Part shown: positions 1 to 8,130 of the stretch, in pieces
Position numbering within the stretch: the stretch's first letter is position 1
How the letters are laid out: each line of letters begins with the position of its first letter
Assembly: GCF_037104765.1 (NCBI RefSeq)
Contig: NZ_JBAWSY010000001.1
Span: 434,001-498,000, forward strand
Source: Psychrobacillus mangrovi
Lineage (GTDB): Bacteria > Bacillota > Bacilli > Bacillales_A > Planococcaceae
DNA: 64,000 nt
Direction: 5' to 3'
Notes under the pieces: generated by a model
What the model was told of the DNA's origin: nothing
The model's database searches: none
Seen by the model: the letters and a program-made list of their open reading frames with translations, nothing else
Made by a program: the position numbers and the translations under genes

Positions 1-72
1 TATTTTTTAACATTTAAAATAAATATTTTCTAAGTTATTTAATAATATGGAGAAATCAAATGAATACAATTT

Positions 73-110
73 AAAAATGACCTATTCGCAGTTGCGAATA
101 GGTCATTTTT
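73..110. terminator. Bidirectional intrinsic terminator
   Basis: An 18-bp perfect stem with a 2-base GT loop is flanked by A5 on one side and T5 on the other, so it can end transcription in both directions. Its right arm stops one base before the yqkE stop codon, so it is the yqkE terminator and may also serve whatever lies upstream of the window. Confidence 0.88.
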
Positions 111-362
111 CTAAAACTTCGAACCACTATCTCCGTATTCTTGTAGTAATTCTTCAAAACTTTTATTCTTTTCTTTTTGCTTTTTCTCAAATGCAAGTTG
201 CGCTTGTTTTTCTTCTTCTTTTTCTTGTTCTGCTGCCACTAATTGTTTCTTTGTTTCTTTTAGTTTAGCAAGCACGTCAGAGGAAAGTTGATCGAAAAGA
301 CCATTTCCTTCATCCTTTTTTTCAACCTGTTTAACTGGTTGTCTTTGTTTTTTCTTTGCCAA
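111..362 (-). CDS. yqkE: YqkE family protein (DUF3886)
   Basis: Small charged protein of unknown molecular role. The 83 residues begin MAKKKQRQPV, are dominated by Lys, Glu and Gln with a likely coiled coil over about residues 25-65, and close with the family motif NKSFEELL. I start at the TTG at 362: an AAGGTG ribosome site lies 5 bases upstream and this start gives the usual MAKKK end, whereas the GTG three codons earlier overlaps that site. In B. subtilis yqkE sits beside yqkD; here two acyl-CoA genes separate them. Identity rests on recall of the family pattern. Confidence 0.8.
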   Translation of the reverse strand: MAKKKQRQPVKQVEKKDEGNGLFDQLSSDVLAKLKETKKQLVAAEQEKEEEKQAQLAFEKKQKEKNKSFEELLQEYGDSGSKF

Positions 363-380
363 ATGAATCACCTTCTTTTA

Positions 381-1562
381 TTATCGCTTAATAATAGTAG
401 CTACACCCTGTCCTCCACCGATACAAAGTGTCGCTAATCCAGTTTTTGAGTCCTTTTTCTCCATTTCATGAAGTAAAGAAACAAAAATTCTTGCTCCACT
501 TGCTCCGATTGGATGTCCTAAAGCAATAGCACCACCATTTACGTTTAGTTTATCATGATCAAATGAAAGCTCTCTATCTACTGCAATTGACTGTGCAGCA
601 AAGGCTTCATTTGCTTCAATTAAATCAATATCTGCCAGTGAAAGGTTTGATTTTTTCAAGACTTTTTTCACTGCTTCCACTGGTCCAATACCCATAACAC
701 TTGGATCCACCCCAGCAGATGCATTTGCAACAATAGTAGCTAATGGTTTTATACCCAATTCATCTGCTTTCGCTTTTGACATAACAACTACCGCTGCTGC
801 ACCGTCGTTAATTCCAGAAGCATTTCCTGCTGTTACCGATCCATCCTTTTTAAAAGCAGGTCGTAATGAACTTAATTTTTCTTGAGTGGACCCTTTTTTC
901 GGATATTCATCCGTATCAAATATAATTGGATCCCCTTTACGCTGAGGAATTTCTACTGGAACAATCTCCTCCACAAATTTCCCCTCTTCAATTGCTTTTG
1001 CTGCACGAGCTTGAGAACGAGCAGAAAATGAATCTTGCTCTTCTCTAGTAATATTAAATTGGTCACAAAGATTTTCCGCTGTTATTCCCATATGATAATC
1101 GTTAAAAGCACACCACAAACCATCAGAGATCATGCTATCCACCACTTTTTGATCACCCATACGAAAACCATCTCTAGCATTTTTTAATAAATAAGGAGCT
1201 TGGCTCATATTTTCCATTCCACCTGCTACAATGATGTCAGCATCTCCTGCAATAATAGCTTGAGAAGCTAGATGGATTGCTTTAAGGCCTGAACCACATA
1301 CTTTATTTATTGTTAAAGCTGAAACAGCTACTGGTAATCCTGCTTGAATAGACGCTTGTCTAGCTGGATTTTGTCCTAAGCCTGCTTGTAGAACATTCCC
1401 CATAATAACTTCATCTACAGCATCCTTTGCTAGTCCAGCTTTTTCTAATGCTTTCTCAATAACAATAGCCCCTAATTTTGTTGCTGGTACATCTTTTAAC
1501 GCCCCTTGAAAAGATCCTATTGCAGTTCTTACTGCACTTACAATAACCACTTCATTTGTCAC
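381..1562 (-). CDS. Acetyl-CoA C-acetyltransferase (thiolase)
   Basis: Cytosolic biosynthetic-type thiolase that interconverts two acetyl-CoA and acetoacetyl-CoA. About 393 residues, the family's usual length. The nucleophilic Cys lies in NKVCGSGL near residue 88, the catalytic His in GHPIGASGAR, and the second Cys in LCIGGGQG near the C-terminus. I start at the GTG at 1562, 9 bases after GGAGG; the TTG two codons earlier is too close to that site. It is divergent from an HMG-CoA lyase gene, and together they suggest acetoacetate or leucine-type acyl-CoA metabolism. Exact chain-length preference cannot be read from the sequence. Confidence 0.92.
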   Translation of the reverse strand: MTNEVVIVSAVRTAIGSFQGALKDVPATKLGAIVIEKALEKAGLAKDAVDEVIMGNVLQAGLGQNPARQASIQAGLPVAVSALTINKVCGSGLKAIHLASQAIIAGDADIIVAGGMENMSQAPYLLKNARDGFRMGDQKVVDSMISDGLWCAFNDYHMGITAENLCDQFNITREEQDSFSARSQARAAKAIEEGKFVEEIVPVEIPQRKGDPIIFDTDEYPKKGSTQEKLSSLRPAFKKDGSVTAGNASGINDGAAAVVVMSKAKADELGIKPLATIVANASAGVDPSVMGIGPVEAVKKVLKKSNLSLADIDLIEANEAFAAQSIAVDRELSFDHDKLNVNGGAIALGHPIGASGARIFVSLLHEMEKKDSKTGLATLCIGGGQGVATIIKR

Positions 1563-1646
1563 AGTCAAACTCCTCCTCTTATTCCCCTAAAATAATATTT
1601 GCTTGTTTAACCATCCATTCCTTACAATATAGATGGAGGGATGATT

Positions 1647-2543
1647 ATGTTCAGTTTACCAAAAAAAGTGACAATTATCGAGGTTGGACCGAGAGATGGA
1701 CTACAAAATGAGAAAAATGAAGTACCAACTGAAGTAAAATTAGATTTTATCGGGAAACTTCAAAAAGCAGGGGTTAAAGAAATGGAGCTAACTTCATTTG
1801 TATCACCAAAATGGGTTCCACAAATGAAAGATGCAAAAGACATAGTAAATAGTACCCCTAAAGTTGGAAGGCAATTTGTTTTAACACCAAATGAAAAAGG
1901 AATAGAGCTCGCTAAACAAGCAGGCGCAAAGAGTTTCGCTGTATTTGTCGGGGTATCAAATACATTTAATAAAAAAAATATCAACAAAACAACTGAAGAG
2001 AGTATGATCGGACTTAAACCTCTCGTGGAGCTTCTTGTAAGTGAGGATCATTTTGTACGTGCATGCATCTCTACTGCTTTTTATTGTCCCTATGAAGGAT
2101 TGATTGATCCAAATAAAACTATCGAATTATGTAGACAATTTGTTTCTTGGGGAGTAAATGAATTAAGTGTTGCAGACACTATAGGTATGGCTAATCCAAA
2201 AGAAAGTTATGTACTATTTGAACGACTAAAAAGGGAATTCCCCGAAACACTTATCACTGCTCATTTCCATGATACACGGAAAATGGGCTTAGCTAATATC
2301 TTTGCAGCACTACAAGCAGGAGTTGATCGTTATGATAGTTCAGCTGGTGGATTAGGCGGATGCCCATTTGCGCCTGGTGCAACAGGTAATGTAGCAACTG
2401 AGGATGTCGTGAATATGCTACATCAAATGGATATTGAAACGGATATTAATCTTGATTTATTAATTGAAGCTGTTGATTCAGTTGCTCCTTTTGTGTCTAG
2501 ACCAATTGAGACCGGTATGTATAAACTAGTTAAAAGCAAATAG
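1647..2543 (+). CDS. Hydroxymethylglutaryl-CoA lyase
   Basis: Cleaves 3-hydroxy-3-methylglutaryl-CoA to acetyl-CoA and acetoacetate, the last step of leucine breakdown; cytosolic TIM-barrel enzyme needing a divalent metal. The N-terminus shows VGPRDGLQNE (the DRE-TIM metal/substrate motif), HFHDTRKMG supplies metal-binding His residues, and GGLGGCPFAPGATGN holds the signature catalytic Cys. 298 residues. I start at 1647, 6 bases after GGAGGG; the ATG at 1641 directly abuts the ribosome site. The other leucine-pathway genes are not beside it, only the divergent thiolase, so its pathway here is inferred. Confidence 0.92.
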   Translation: MFSLPKKVTIIEVGPRDGLQNEKNEVPTEVKLDFIGKLQKAGVKEMELTSFVSPKWVPQMKDAKDIVNSTPKVGRQFVLTPNEKGIELAKQAGAKSFAVFVGVSNTFNKKNINKTTEESMIGLKPLVELLVSEDHFVRACISTAFYCPYEGLIDPNKTIELCRQFVSWGVNELSVADTIGMANPKESYVLFERLKREFPETLITAHFHDTRKMGLANIFAALQAGVDRYDSSAGGLGGCPFAPGATGNVATEDVVNMLHQMDIETDINLDLLIEAVDSVAPFVSRPIETGMYKLVKSK

Positions 2544-2554
2544 GGGTTGGTGCA

Positions 2555-3484
2555 ATGAAAAAACGAGTAATATTATGGACGAGTTTGTTGACAAGCATTC
2601 TAACGGCAACTACCACGGTTTTTGGTTACTTTGTCACAAATAAATTAATGTATATGAAGAAAAAAGAAGATGACTTTATATTAAATAGGGAGATTACATC
2701 TAAACGATTAGACGAAGCTTGGTTTCGTGCTGTGAATAAAACAGAAAGGTGGATCGAATCGATTAATGGATACTCGCTAAAAGCTATTTTCGTGGGGCCT
2801 CTTCAAACAAATAATTACGTTATCATTTGTCATGGAGTTACAGAAAACAAAATTAATTCCCTTCGTTTTGTACGTATGTTTGAACGATTAGGGTTTAACA
2901 GTGTTGTTTATGATCATCGAAGACACGGTGACTCTGGAGGAAAAACAACCAGCTTTGGATTTTATGAAAAGATTGATTTACAATCCATTGTAGAAGCAGT
3001 AAGAGAACGTGTGGGTGAAAATGCCATCATTGGTATACATGGAGAGTCTATGGGGGCAGCGACTATGCTACTATATGCAGGATCCATATTAGATGATGCT
3101 GATTTTTATATTTCCGATTGTTCATTTTCAAATTTTGAAGAGCAGGTTCTTCATATAATGCGGCAAACTACCCCTCTTCGCTCCAGTTTAGCAATACGCT
3201 TTGCTAACTTATTTTTGAAGATACGAGATGGATATACTTTAAATCTTGTCTCTCCTATTGATGTGGTAGATCACATAGAGAAACCGGTGTTGTTTATTCA
3301 TAGTTTACAGGATGATTTTATTCTTCCGGGAATGACAGAAGAATTGTTTAAAAAGAAAAAAGGACCAAAATCGTTAAAGTTGTTTGATGTGGGAGCTCAT
3401 GCAAAATCTTTTAATGAAAATAGTGAGGAATATGAACAAATTGTAGCGGATTTTTTACAACATAATAATTTACTGAACAAATAA
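2555..3484 (+). CDS. yqkD: Membrane-anchored alpha/beta hydrolase, YqkD-like
   Basis: Serine hydrolase of unknown substrate. An N-terminal hydrophobic segment (about residues 8-30) looks like a membrane anchor with the catalytic domain outside. The oxyanion HG is in ICHGVTENK, the nucleophile is the Ser of GIHGESMGA near residue 170, the acid Asp is in HSLQDDFI and the His in VGAHAKSF. The HRRHGDSGGKTTSFG stretch closely recalls B. subtilis YqkD. The gene begins 11 bases after the HMG-CoA lyase stop, so the two are probably cotranscribed. 309 residues. Confidence 0.83.
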   Translation: MKKRVILWTSLLTSILTATTTVFGYFVTNKLMYMKKKEDDFILNREITSKRLDEAWFRAVNKTERWIESINGYSLKAIFVGPLQTNNYVIICHGVTENKINSLRFVRMFERLGFNSVVYDHRRHGDSGGKTTSFGFYEKIDLQSIVEAVRERVGENAIIGIHGESMGAATMLLYAGSILDDADFYISDCSFSNFEEQVLHIMRQTTPLRSSLAIRFANLFLKIRDGYTLNLVSPIDVVDHIEKPVLFIHSLQDDFILPGMTEELFKKKKGPKSLKLFDVGAHAKSFNENSEEYEQIVADFLQHNNLLNK

Positions 3485-3508
3485 AAAGCACTCAACGGAG
3501 TGCTTTTA
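3483..3508. terminator. Shared terminator between convergent yqkD and yneF
   Basis: AAAAAGCACTC, loop AACG, GAGTGCTTTT: a bidirectional stem between the converging genes. The right arm overlaps the last codon of yneF. Confidence 0.85.
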
Positions 3509-3727
3509 TTTGTTTTGCATTTTATTCATTTGATTCATCATTTGTTTCACTTGTTTCTCAGAAGGCTTACGACCCATTTGTGCCATCATCATACGAAGCA
3601 TTTGTTCATTGATAGGTGGATTTTCTTTTAAATATTTCATCATATATTGACGTGCAGCATAAAAGCCGATTGCAGCTCCAGCGATTAAGGCAACGATTAC
3701 AATAATAATCCAAATCCAATCTTGCAT
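3506..3727 (-). CDS. yneF: UPF0154 membrane protein YneF
   Basis: Small single-pass membrane protein of unknown function. The 73 residues start MQDWIWIIIVIVALIAGAA, a membrane segment over about residues 3-24, followed by a basic, Met-rich tail with NPPINEQMLR and several MMxQMG repeats, the UPF0154 pattern. The start at 3727 follows a GGAGGAG site; the longer frame upstream has no such support. In B. subtilis the gene order is tkt, sirA (yneE), yneF; here nothing lies between tkt and yneF. Confidence 0.85.
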   Translation of the reverse strand: MQDWIWIIIVIVALIAGAAIGFYAARQYMMKYLKENPPINEQMLRMMMAQMGRKPSEKQVKQMMNQMNKMQNK

Positions 3728-3891
3728 ACTTTCTCCTCCTTTACGTTCTTGTCTACGTGTACAAGACACCACAGAAAATTATACTATAGATTCTTTATCC
3801 AGACTATAAAAATTCAAAAAAAGAAATACATAGGAAACAAAATCTCTATTTGTGAGAATGAAGTAGGAAATAAGTTAGCTCTTCCAAGATA

Positions 3892-3937
3892 AAAAGCAAT
3901 TCGAATACTTTACAATGCAAGTATTCGAATCGCTTTA
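3892..3937 (-). terminator. tkt terminator
   Basis: Long stem (AAAGCaATTCGAATACTT paired with AAGTATTCGAATcGCTTT, one mismatch, 8-base loop) just downstream of the tkt stop. On the minus strand it is followed by GCTTTTTATC. Confidence 0.85.
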
Positions 3938-3946
3938 AAGTACCTC

Positions 3947-5947
3947 TTACTTTTCAAGCAAGTTCTTCATTTTGGCAACAACGTTTTCTACCGAGAAACC
4001 ATATTCTTTCATTACGATTTCACCCGGTGCGCTCGCACCAAATTTATCAATTGCAATAACATCTCCTTCAAATCCAACATATCGATGCCAGCCAAGGGAT
4101 GCTCCCATTTCAATAGCAAGGCGTTTAGTTAAATGTGAAGGTAGTACAGATTTTTTATATTCACTATCCTGTTGTTCGAATAAGTCCCAAGATGGCATAG
4201 ATACAACTGAAACTTGAATACCCAATTTTGCAAGAGCTTCTTGTGCTTCTACAGCAAGGCTAACTTCTGACCCAGTAGCAAGTAAAATTGCTTCTGCTTG
4301 GTCATTTGGAGAAATTACATAAGCACCTCTTGAAACACCCTCATTTGCTTTCTCCACAGAACCTTTAAGTGTTGGTAGGTTTTGTCTTGAAAGAACAAGA
4401 ATTGTTGGTTTGTTTTTAGAAGATACCGCAAGCTTCCATGCTTCTTTCGTTTCATTTGCATCTGCTGGACGAATGACAGATAATCCTGGCATTGCTCTTA
4501 AAGAAGCTAAATGTTCAACTGGCTCATGCGTCGGACCATCTTCCCCCACAGCAATACTGTCGTGTGTGAACACATATGTTACTGGAAGTCCCATTAGAGC
4601 AGATAATCTAATCGCAGGTCTTACATAATCACTGAACACAAAGAATGTACCACCAAATACATGTAACCCACCATGTAACGCCATACCATTTAAAGCAGCA
4701 CCCATTGCAAATTCACGAACACCAAACCAAATGTTCTTACCTTCGTAATTTAACGAAGAAAAATCTCCTGCATTCTTAATAGTAGTTTTATTCGAACCTG
4801 CTAAGTCTGCGCTTCCACCAAAGAATGATGGTAGATTTTGAGCTATTGCATTAATTGCATCACCTGATGCTGAACGAGTTGCATGAGATGTCCCTTCTTC
4901 GTACACCTTCATAGCTTCATCATAGTTTTCCGGTAATTCACCTTTAATAGCACGCTTTAATGTAACTGCAAGCTCAGGAAATTCATTTGAATAAGCATTT
5001 AACTTTTCAATCCAAGCTTCTTCTTGTTCCACACCTAAACGGTTAGAAGCTTCTTTAAATGTTTCATATACTTCTTCAGGCACATGAAAGTCTGCCTCAA
5101 AAGACCATTTATAAGAAGCTTTCGCCAATAATGTCTCGTCTTTTCCTAGTGGCATACCATGAGCATCAGATTTACCCGCTCTATTCGGTGAACCAAATCC
5201 TATTACTGTTTTAACTTCAATAATAGTAGGCTTATCATTTTGAGCCTTTGCTTTTTCAATCGCTGAAGAAATTTCTTCAATATCATTTCCATCTTTCACC
5301 AGAATATAATTCCAGCCGTATGATTCGAATCGTTTTTCTACTTTTTCTGAGAATGATTTATTCAAATCTCCATCTAAAGAAATATCGTTACTATCGTATA
5401 GAACAATTAATTTACTTAATTGCAAATGACCGGCAAGTGAAATTGCTTCCGCTGCTACGCCTTCCATTAAATCTCCATCTCCACAAAGAGCAAAGGTGTA
5501 ATGATCAACAACTTCATGACTTGGGCGATTATAAGTCCCAGCTAAATGAGCTTCTGCCATTGCCATTCCAACAGCCATTCCAATGCCTTGTCCAAGAGGA
5601 CCTGTTGTAGCTTCTACTCCTGCCGTGTGACCAAACTCTGGATGTCCTGGAGTTTTAGAATTCCACTGTCTAAAGTTTTTAATCTCTTCCATAGGAAGAT
5701 CATATCCACCAAGATGAAGTAAACTATATAGAAGCATAGAACCATGACCTGCAGATAAAACAAAACGATCACGATTGAACCAATTAGGATTATTTGGGTT
5801 ATGTCGTAAATGCTTTGTCCAAAGTGTGTAAGCCATTGGTGCAGCTCCCATTGGTAAACCTGGATGACCAGAATTTGCTTTATCTATTGCATCAATTGAT
5901 AAAGTACGTATGGTATTAATTGCAAGTAAATCTGATTGAAGTGACAT
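3947..5947 (-). CDS. tkt: Transketolase
   Basis: Thiamine-diphosphate enzyme of the non-oxidative pentose phosphate pathway, moving two-carbon units between ketose donors and aldose acceptors. 666 residues, full length. Substrate and cofactor motifs are visible: NSGHPGLPMGAAP near the N-terminus, LSAGHGSML, the ThDP motif GDGDLMEGV with downstream YDSN, and in the second half FGVREFAMGAALNG and THDSIAVGEDGPTHEP. I start at 5947, 9 bases after GAGAGG; the ATG at 5956 directly abuts that site. It is followed only by its terminator, so it is likely transcribed alone or with ynzC upstream. Confidence 0.97.
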   Translation of the reverse strand: MSLQSDLLAINTIRTLSIDAIDKANSGHPGLPMGAAPMAYTLWTKHLRHNPNNPNWFNRDRFVLSAGHGSMLLYSLLHLGGYDLPMEEIKNFRQWNSKTPGHPEFGHTAGVEATTGPLGQGIGMAVGMAMAEAHLAGTYNRPSHEVVDHYTFALCGDGDLMEGVAAEAISLAGHLQLSKLIVLYDSNDISLDGDLNKSFSEKVEKRFESYGWNYILVKDGNDIEEISSAIEKAKAQNDKPTIIEVKTVIGFGSPNRAGKSDAHGMPLGKDETLLAKASYKWSFEADFHVPEEVYETFKEASNRLGVEQEEAWIEKLNAYSNEFPELAVTLKRAIKGELPENYDEAMKVYEEGTSHATRSASGDAINAIAQNLPSFFGGSADLAGSNKTTIKNAGDFSSLNYEGKNIWFGVREFAMGAALNGMALHGGLHVFGGTFFVFSDYVRPAIRLSALMGLPVTYVFTHDSIAVGEDGPTHEPVEHLASLRAMPGLSVIRPADANETKEAWKLAVSSKNKPTILVLSRQNLPTLKGSVEKANEGVSRGAYVISPNDQAEAILLATGSEVSLAVEAQEALAKLGIQVSVVSMPSWDLFEQQDSEYKKSVLPSHLTKRLAIEMGASLGWHRYVGFEGDVIAIDKFGASAPGEIVMKEYGFSVENVVAKMKNLLEK

Positions 5948-6032
5948 ATTTGACATCCTCTCGAGCTAATTTTTTCTATATCTATAGTTTAGACAACAAT
6001 CTCGGCATTATCAATGGTTTCTTATTGATTGA

Positions 6033-6266
6033 TTAATTCAGAAATTTCCCTTTTTTAGCTTGTTGCACTTTTACTGGTGTCACATCATTACCTGCAGGAT
6101 CCACAATTTTCACACTTTCAATAGTATCTCTCATTGTTGCACGAAATGTCTCTAAATATTCTTTTCTTAATGAACTTTGTTCTTTAGCTTCCTCTAAAGA
6201 TAATCCAGAAGACTTCGATTTTCTCGATAATTCGCTAATTCTTGCAAGTTTTTCTTTACTAAGCAT
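6033..6266 (-). CDS. ynzC: UPF0291 protein YnzC
   Basis: Small helical protein of the DUF896/UPF0291 family; the B. subtilis homologue has a solved helical-hairpin structure but no assigned function. The 77 residues begin MLSKEKLARISELSRKSK and carry the family segment LRKEYLETFRATM and a basic tail. The ATG at 6266 lies 5 bases after AAGGGTGAG; a GTG three codons earlier is part of that site. In B. subtilis ynzC lies between yneB and tkt and belongs to the yneA SOS operon; the same order is kept here, though a terminator separates it from yneB. Confidence 0.87.
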   Translation of the reverse strand: MLSKEKLARISELSRKSKSSGLSLEEAKEQSSLRKEYLETFRATMRDTIESVKIVDPAGNDVTPVKVQQAKKGKFLN

Positions 6267-6308
6267 AACACTCACCCTTTATATTTTATTCTTATATAAA
6301 GGTAAGGA

Positions 6309-6349
6309 AAAAACACACAGAGTGCAAGCCTTTAACCTCCGTGTGTTTT
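6309..6349 (-). terminator. yneAB terminator overlapping the yneB end
   Basis: AAAACACACAGAG pairs with CTCCGTGTGTTTT across a 14-base loop, followed on the minus strand by TTTTTT. The upstream arm lies inside the last codons of yneB, so coding end and terminator share bases. It would separate yneAB from ynzC. Confidence 0.75.
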
Positions 6350-6979
6350 AGTAAATTCAATATAACGTCTATGTACAGTGGCTTTACTTATCTCAAAACC
6401 CAAACCTTTTAACGTGGCAGCAATTTCCTCGAAAGTTAAGCCAGCATTACGTAATCTTACTATTTCATCAACGGGAACTTCAATTCTTTCCCTACCTTCT
6501 TGATTTCCTCGCATTTTTAAATTCTTTTCGGGCCGGAAACCTTGAGACACTGCCCGCTTCATTCCGCGCTTAATTTTAGCGTTATGCAATTTCCGTTGAT
6601 ATTCTTCGACTAAAGCCAAAATTTCTAAAAGCATAGAGTCCATTTCGTTTAAATTTAATACACCTTTATCTTGAAGAGTAAAAACTGAGGTATTTGTTTT
6701 TTGAAGAAGATGTAAAACTGCCATCCTTCCATTACCACGACCAATCCGTGTTTCGTCTTGAACGAAAACAGCTTTTATTGCTTCTTCTTTAATATAGGAT
6801 AATAAATCAAGCAATCCATCTCTTTCTATGTCGTAACCACTATGCTGATCTTTAAATATTTTTGCAATCTCGTACCCTTGGGCACCTGCAAAGTTGGTTA
6901 GCTCTTCTTCTTGTCTTACTAGAGACGATTCTTGTGTTTCTTTTTCTGTACTTACTCTACAATATATAACTGCTTTCAT
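6332..6979 (-). CDS. yneB: Serine recombinase/resolvase-like protein YneB
   Basis: Member of the resolvase/invertase family encoded in the SOS-induced yneA operon; its cellular role is not established. 215 residues. The N-terminal catalytic domain begins MKAVIYCRVSTEKETQ with the nucleophile Ser in CRVS, and has QDETRIGRG with the active-site Arg pattern. A short C-terminal region (AGLTFEEIAATLKGLG followed by SKATVHRRY) is a helix-turn-helix like that of Hin. The ATG overlaps the yneA stop as ATGA, so translation is coupled. It lies beside lexA, far from the IS element, and shows no mobile-element boundaries. Confidence 0.87.
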   Translation of the reverse strand: MKAVIYCRVSTEKETQESSLVRQEEELTNFAGAQGYEIAKIFKDQHSGYDIERDGLLDLLSYIKEEAIKAVFVQDETRIGRGNGRMAVLHLLQKTNTSVFTLQDKGVLNLNEMDSMLLEILALVEEYQRKLHNAKIKRGMKRAVSQGFRPEKNLKMRGNQEGRERIEVPVDEIVRLRNAGLTFEEIAATLKGLGFEISKATVHRRYIEFTKTHGG

Positions 6980-7293
6980 TGACTATCCCCTGCTAACTCT
7001 GTTGAATTCTCAAAATTAAACTGCTCCTTTTCGCTCGGAATTATTAAAACATCACCAGCTTTTATATGTGCAGTATATAAATTGTTTATTTTCATTACTT
7101 CATTAATCCATGCATCTCTTGATTTTTCTGTTTTAAATTTATCAGCAAGTGCCCACAATGAATCACCTGGTTCTACTGTTATTTTATATTCTTCTTCAGC
7201 TACTTGAGAGTTTATTATAACAATTGATAAAATGAAAGTTAGGCTTAATCCAAAGAATAAAGTAAGAAAATAATTTTTTGCTAATAATTTCAT
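6976..7293 (-). CDS. yneA: SOS cell-division inhibitor YneA (LysM)
   Basis: Membrane-bound inhibitor that delays division during DNA damage. 105 residues: a short cytoplasmic start, one membrane segment (about residues 8-28), then a LysM-type domain (YKITVEPGDSLWALADKF ... INEVMKINNL ... IKAGDVLIIP) that would face the wall. I start at the ATG at 7293, after a GGGG-containing site; the longer frame upstream runs into the promoter. Transcription is divergent from lexA, with a LexA box lying in the spacer of its own promoter. Fast turnover through its C-terminus is known for the B. subtilis protein; not testable here. Confidence 0.92.
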   Translation of the reverse strand: MKLLAKNYFLTLFFGLSLTFILSIVIINSQVAEEEYKITVEPGDSLWALADKFKTEKSRDAWINEVMKINNLYTAHIKAGDVLIIPSEKEQFNFENSTELAGDSQ

Positions 7294-7311
7294 GAGTATA
7301 ACCCCTTTTAC

Positions 7312-7325
7312 AGAATGTTTGTTCG
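7312..7325. promoter_or_regulatory. LexA box 1 (yneA side)
   Basis: AGAATGTTTGTTCG fits the Firmicute SOS box CGAACN4GTTCG at 8 of 10 fixed positions. It lies just downstream of the yneA -10. Confidence 0.65.
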
Positions 7326-7339
7326 GTATGTATGTTCTT

Positions 7340-7368
7340 ATAATAATGCGAACGCATGTTTTTGTCAA
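7340..7368 (-). promoter_or_regulatory. yneA promoter
   Basis: TTGACA (minus strand, 7363-7368), a 17-base spacer, then TATTAT (7340-7345). LexA box 2 fills most of the spacer, so bound LexA would block RNA polymerase. Confidence 0.8.
7349..7362. promoter_or_regulatory. LexA box 2 (in yneA promoter spacer)
   Basis: CGAACGCATGTTTT matches CGAACRNRYGTTYG at all but the last fixed base. Confidence 0.8.
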
Positions 7369-7376
7369 CATCTTTT

Positions 7377-7390
7377 AGAACCTATGTTTG
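7377..7390. promoter_or_regulatory. LexA box 3 (overlaps lexA -35)
   Basis: AGAACCTATGTTTG matches the box with one change in the left arm and an allowed T in the right. It overlaps the likely lexA -35 and predicts autorepression. Confidence 0.72.
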
Positions 7391-7416
7391 CATTTCATAT
7401 TATAGGCTGATATACT
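7388..7416 (+). promoter_or_regulatory. Probable lexA promoter
   Basis: TTGCAT (7388-7393), 17-base spacer, TATACT (7411-7416). The -35 is weak but the spacing is right, and the position 46 bases before the start codon suits. Confidence 0.6.
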
Positions 7417-7461
7417 ATAAATAAGAAAAAAACTCTTATAAAATAAAAAGAGGTGAATGTA

Positions 7462-8082
7462 TTGAAGAAAGCATCTAAACGACAAGAAGATATATTAGCA
7501 TTTATAAAAGATGAAGTGCGAAAAAAAGGATATCCACCTTCTGTACGTGAAATAGGTGAAGCGGTGGGACTAGCATCTAGCTCTACTGTACATGGTCATT
7601 TAGCAAGATTAGAAAGCAAAGGATTAATAAGAAGAGATCCTACTAAACCTCGTGCCATCGAGATTCTAGATAGTACAAGTTCAACTATAGAAAAACAGGG
7701 TGTTGTTCATGTACCTTTAGTTGGTAAAGTTACTGCTGGACTTCCAATTACAGCTATTGAAAATGTGGAAGAATTCTTCCCCCTTCCTGAAACATTTGGT
7801 ACTTCTGATGATCACTTGTTTATGTTAGAAATTATGGGTGACAGTATGATTGAAGCGGGTATATTAAATGGAGATTATGTTGTAGTTAAACAGCAACAAT
7901 ACGCTAATAACGGTGAAATTGTAGTTGCAATGACAGAAGAAGATGAAGCAACTGTAAAACGATTTTTTAAGGAAAAATCCTATTTTCGATTACAACCCGA
8001 AAACTCTTCAATGGATCCAATCATCGTTAACTCAGTAACTATTCTTGGTAAAGTTGTAGGTGTTTATCGACATATTCAATAG
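7462..8082 (+). CDS. lexA: SOS repressor LexA
   Basis: Represses DNA-damage genes and cleaves itself when RecA filaments form. 206 residues. The N-terminal winged helix-turn-helix includes YPPSVREIGEAVGLASSSTVHGHL; the cleavage bond is Ala92-Gly93 in VTAGLPI; the catalytic dyad is Ser128 (MGDSMIEAG) and Lys166 (ATVKRF). I start at the TTG at 7462, 6 bases after AGAGGTG, giving MKKASKRQ, matching the family N-terminus; the upstream GTG is part of the ribosome site. It is divergent from yneA across three LexA boxes and followed by a possible independent small RNA. Confidence 0.97.
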   Translation: MKKASKRQEDILAFIKDEVRKKGYPPSVREIGEAVGLASSSTVHGHLARLESKGLIRRDPTKPRAIEILDSTSSTIEKQGVVHVPLVGKVTAGLPITAIENVEEFFPLPETFGTSDDHLFMLEIMGDSMIEAGILNGDYVVVKQQQYANNGEIVVAMTEEDEATVKRFFKEKSYFRLQPENSSMDPIIVNSVTILGKVVGVYRHIQ

Positions 8083-8095
8083 ATTCATGGTTGAC

Positions 8096-8124
8096 TTGAC
8101 AGATAGAGTTATAATCCGTATGAT
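8096..8124 (+). promoter_or_regulatory. Strong sigma-A-type promoter downstream of lexA
   Basis: TTGACA (8096-8101), exactly 17 bases, TATGAT (8119-8124), all after the lexA stop. No gene with a ribosome site begins behind it; the next feature is a pair of hairpins. Confidence 0.65.
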
Positions 8125-8130
8125 TACGTA

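Noticed and set aside
5248..5610. 120-codon ORF antisense to tkt
   Set aside because: Shadow of the transketolase reading frame on the other strand.
6332..7293. yneB as evidence of a mobile element near lexA
   Set aside because: The resolvase-like gene belongs to the conserved yneA operon of Bacillus; no inverted ends or attachment sites are seen.
8091..8115. TTGACT with TATAAT as the promoter after lexA
   Set aside because: The spacer would be only 13 bases; the overlapping TTGACA-N17-TATGAT has correct spacing and was used instead.
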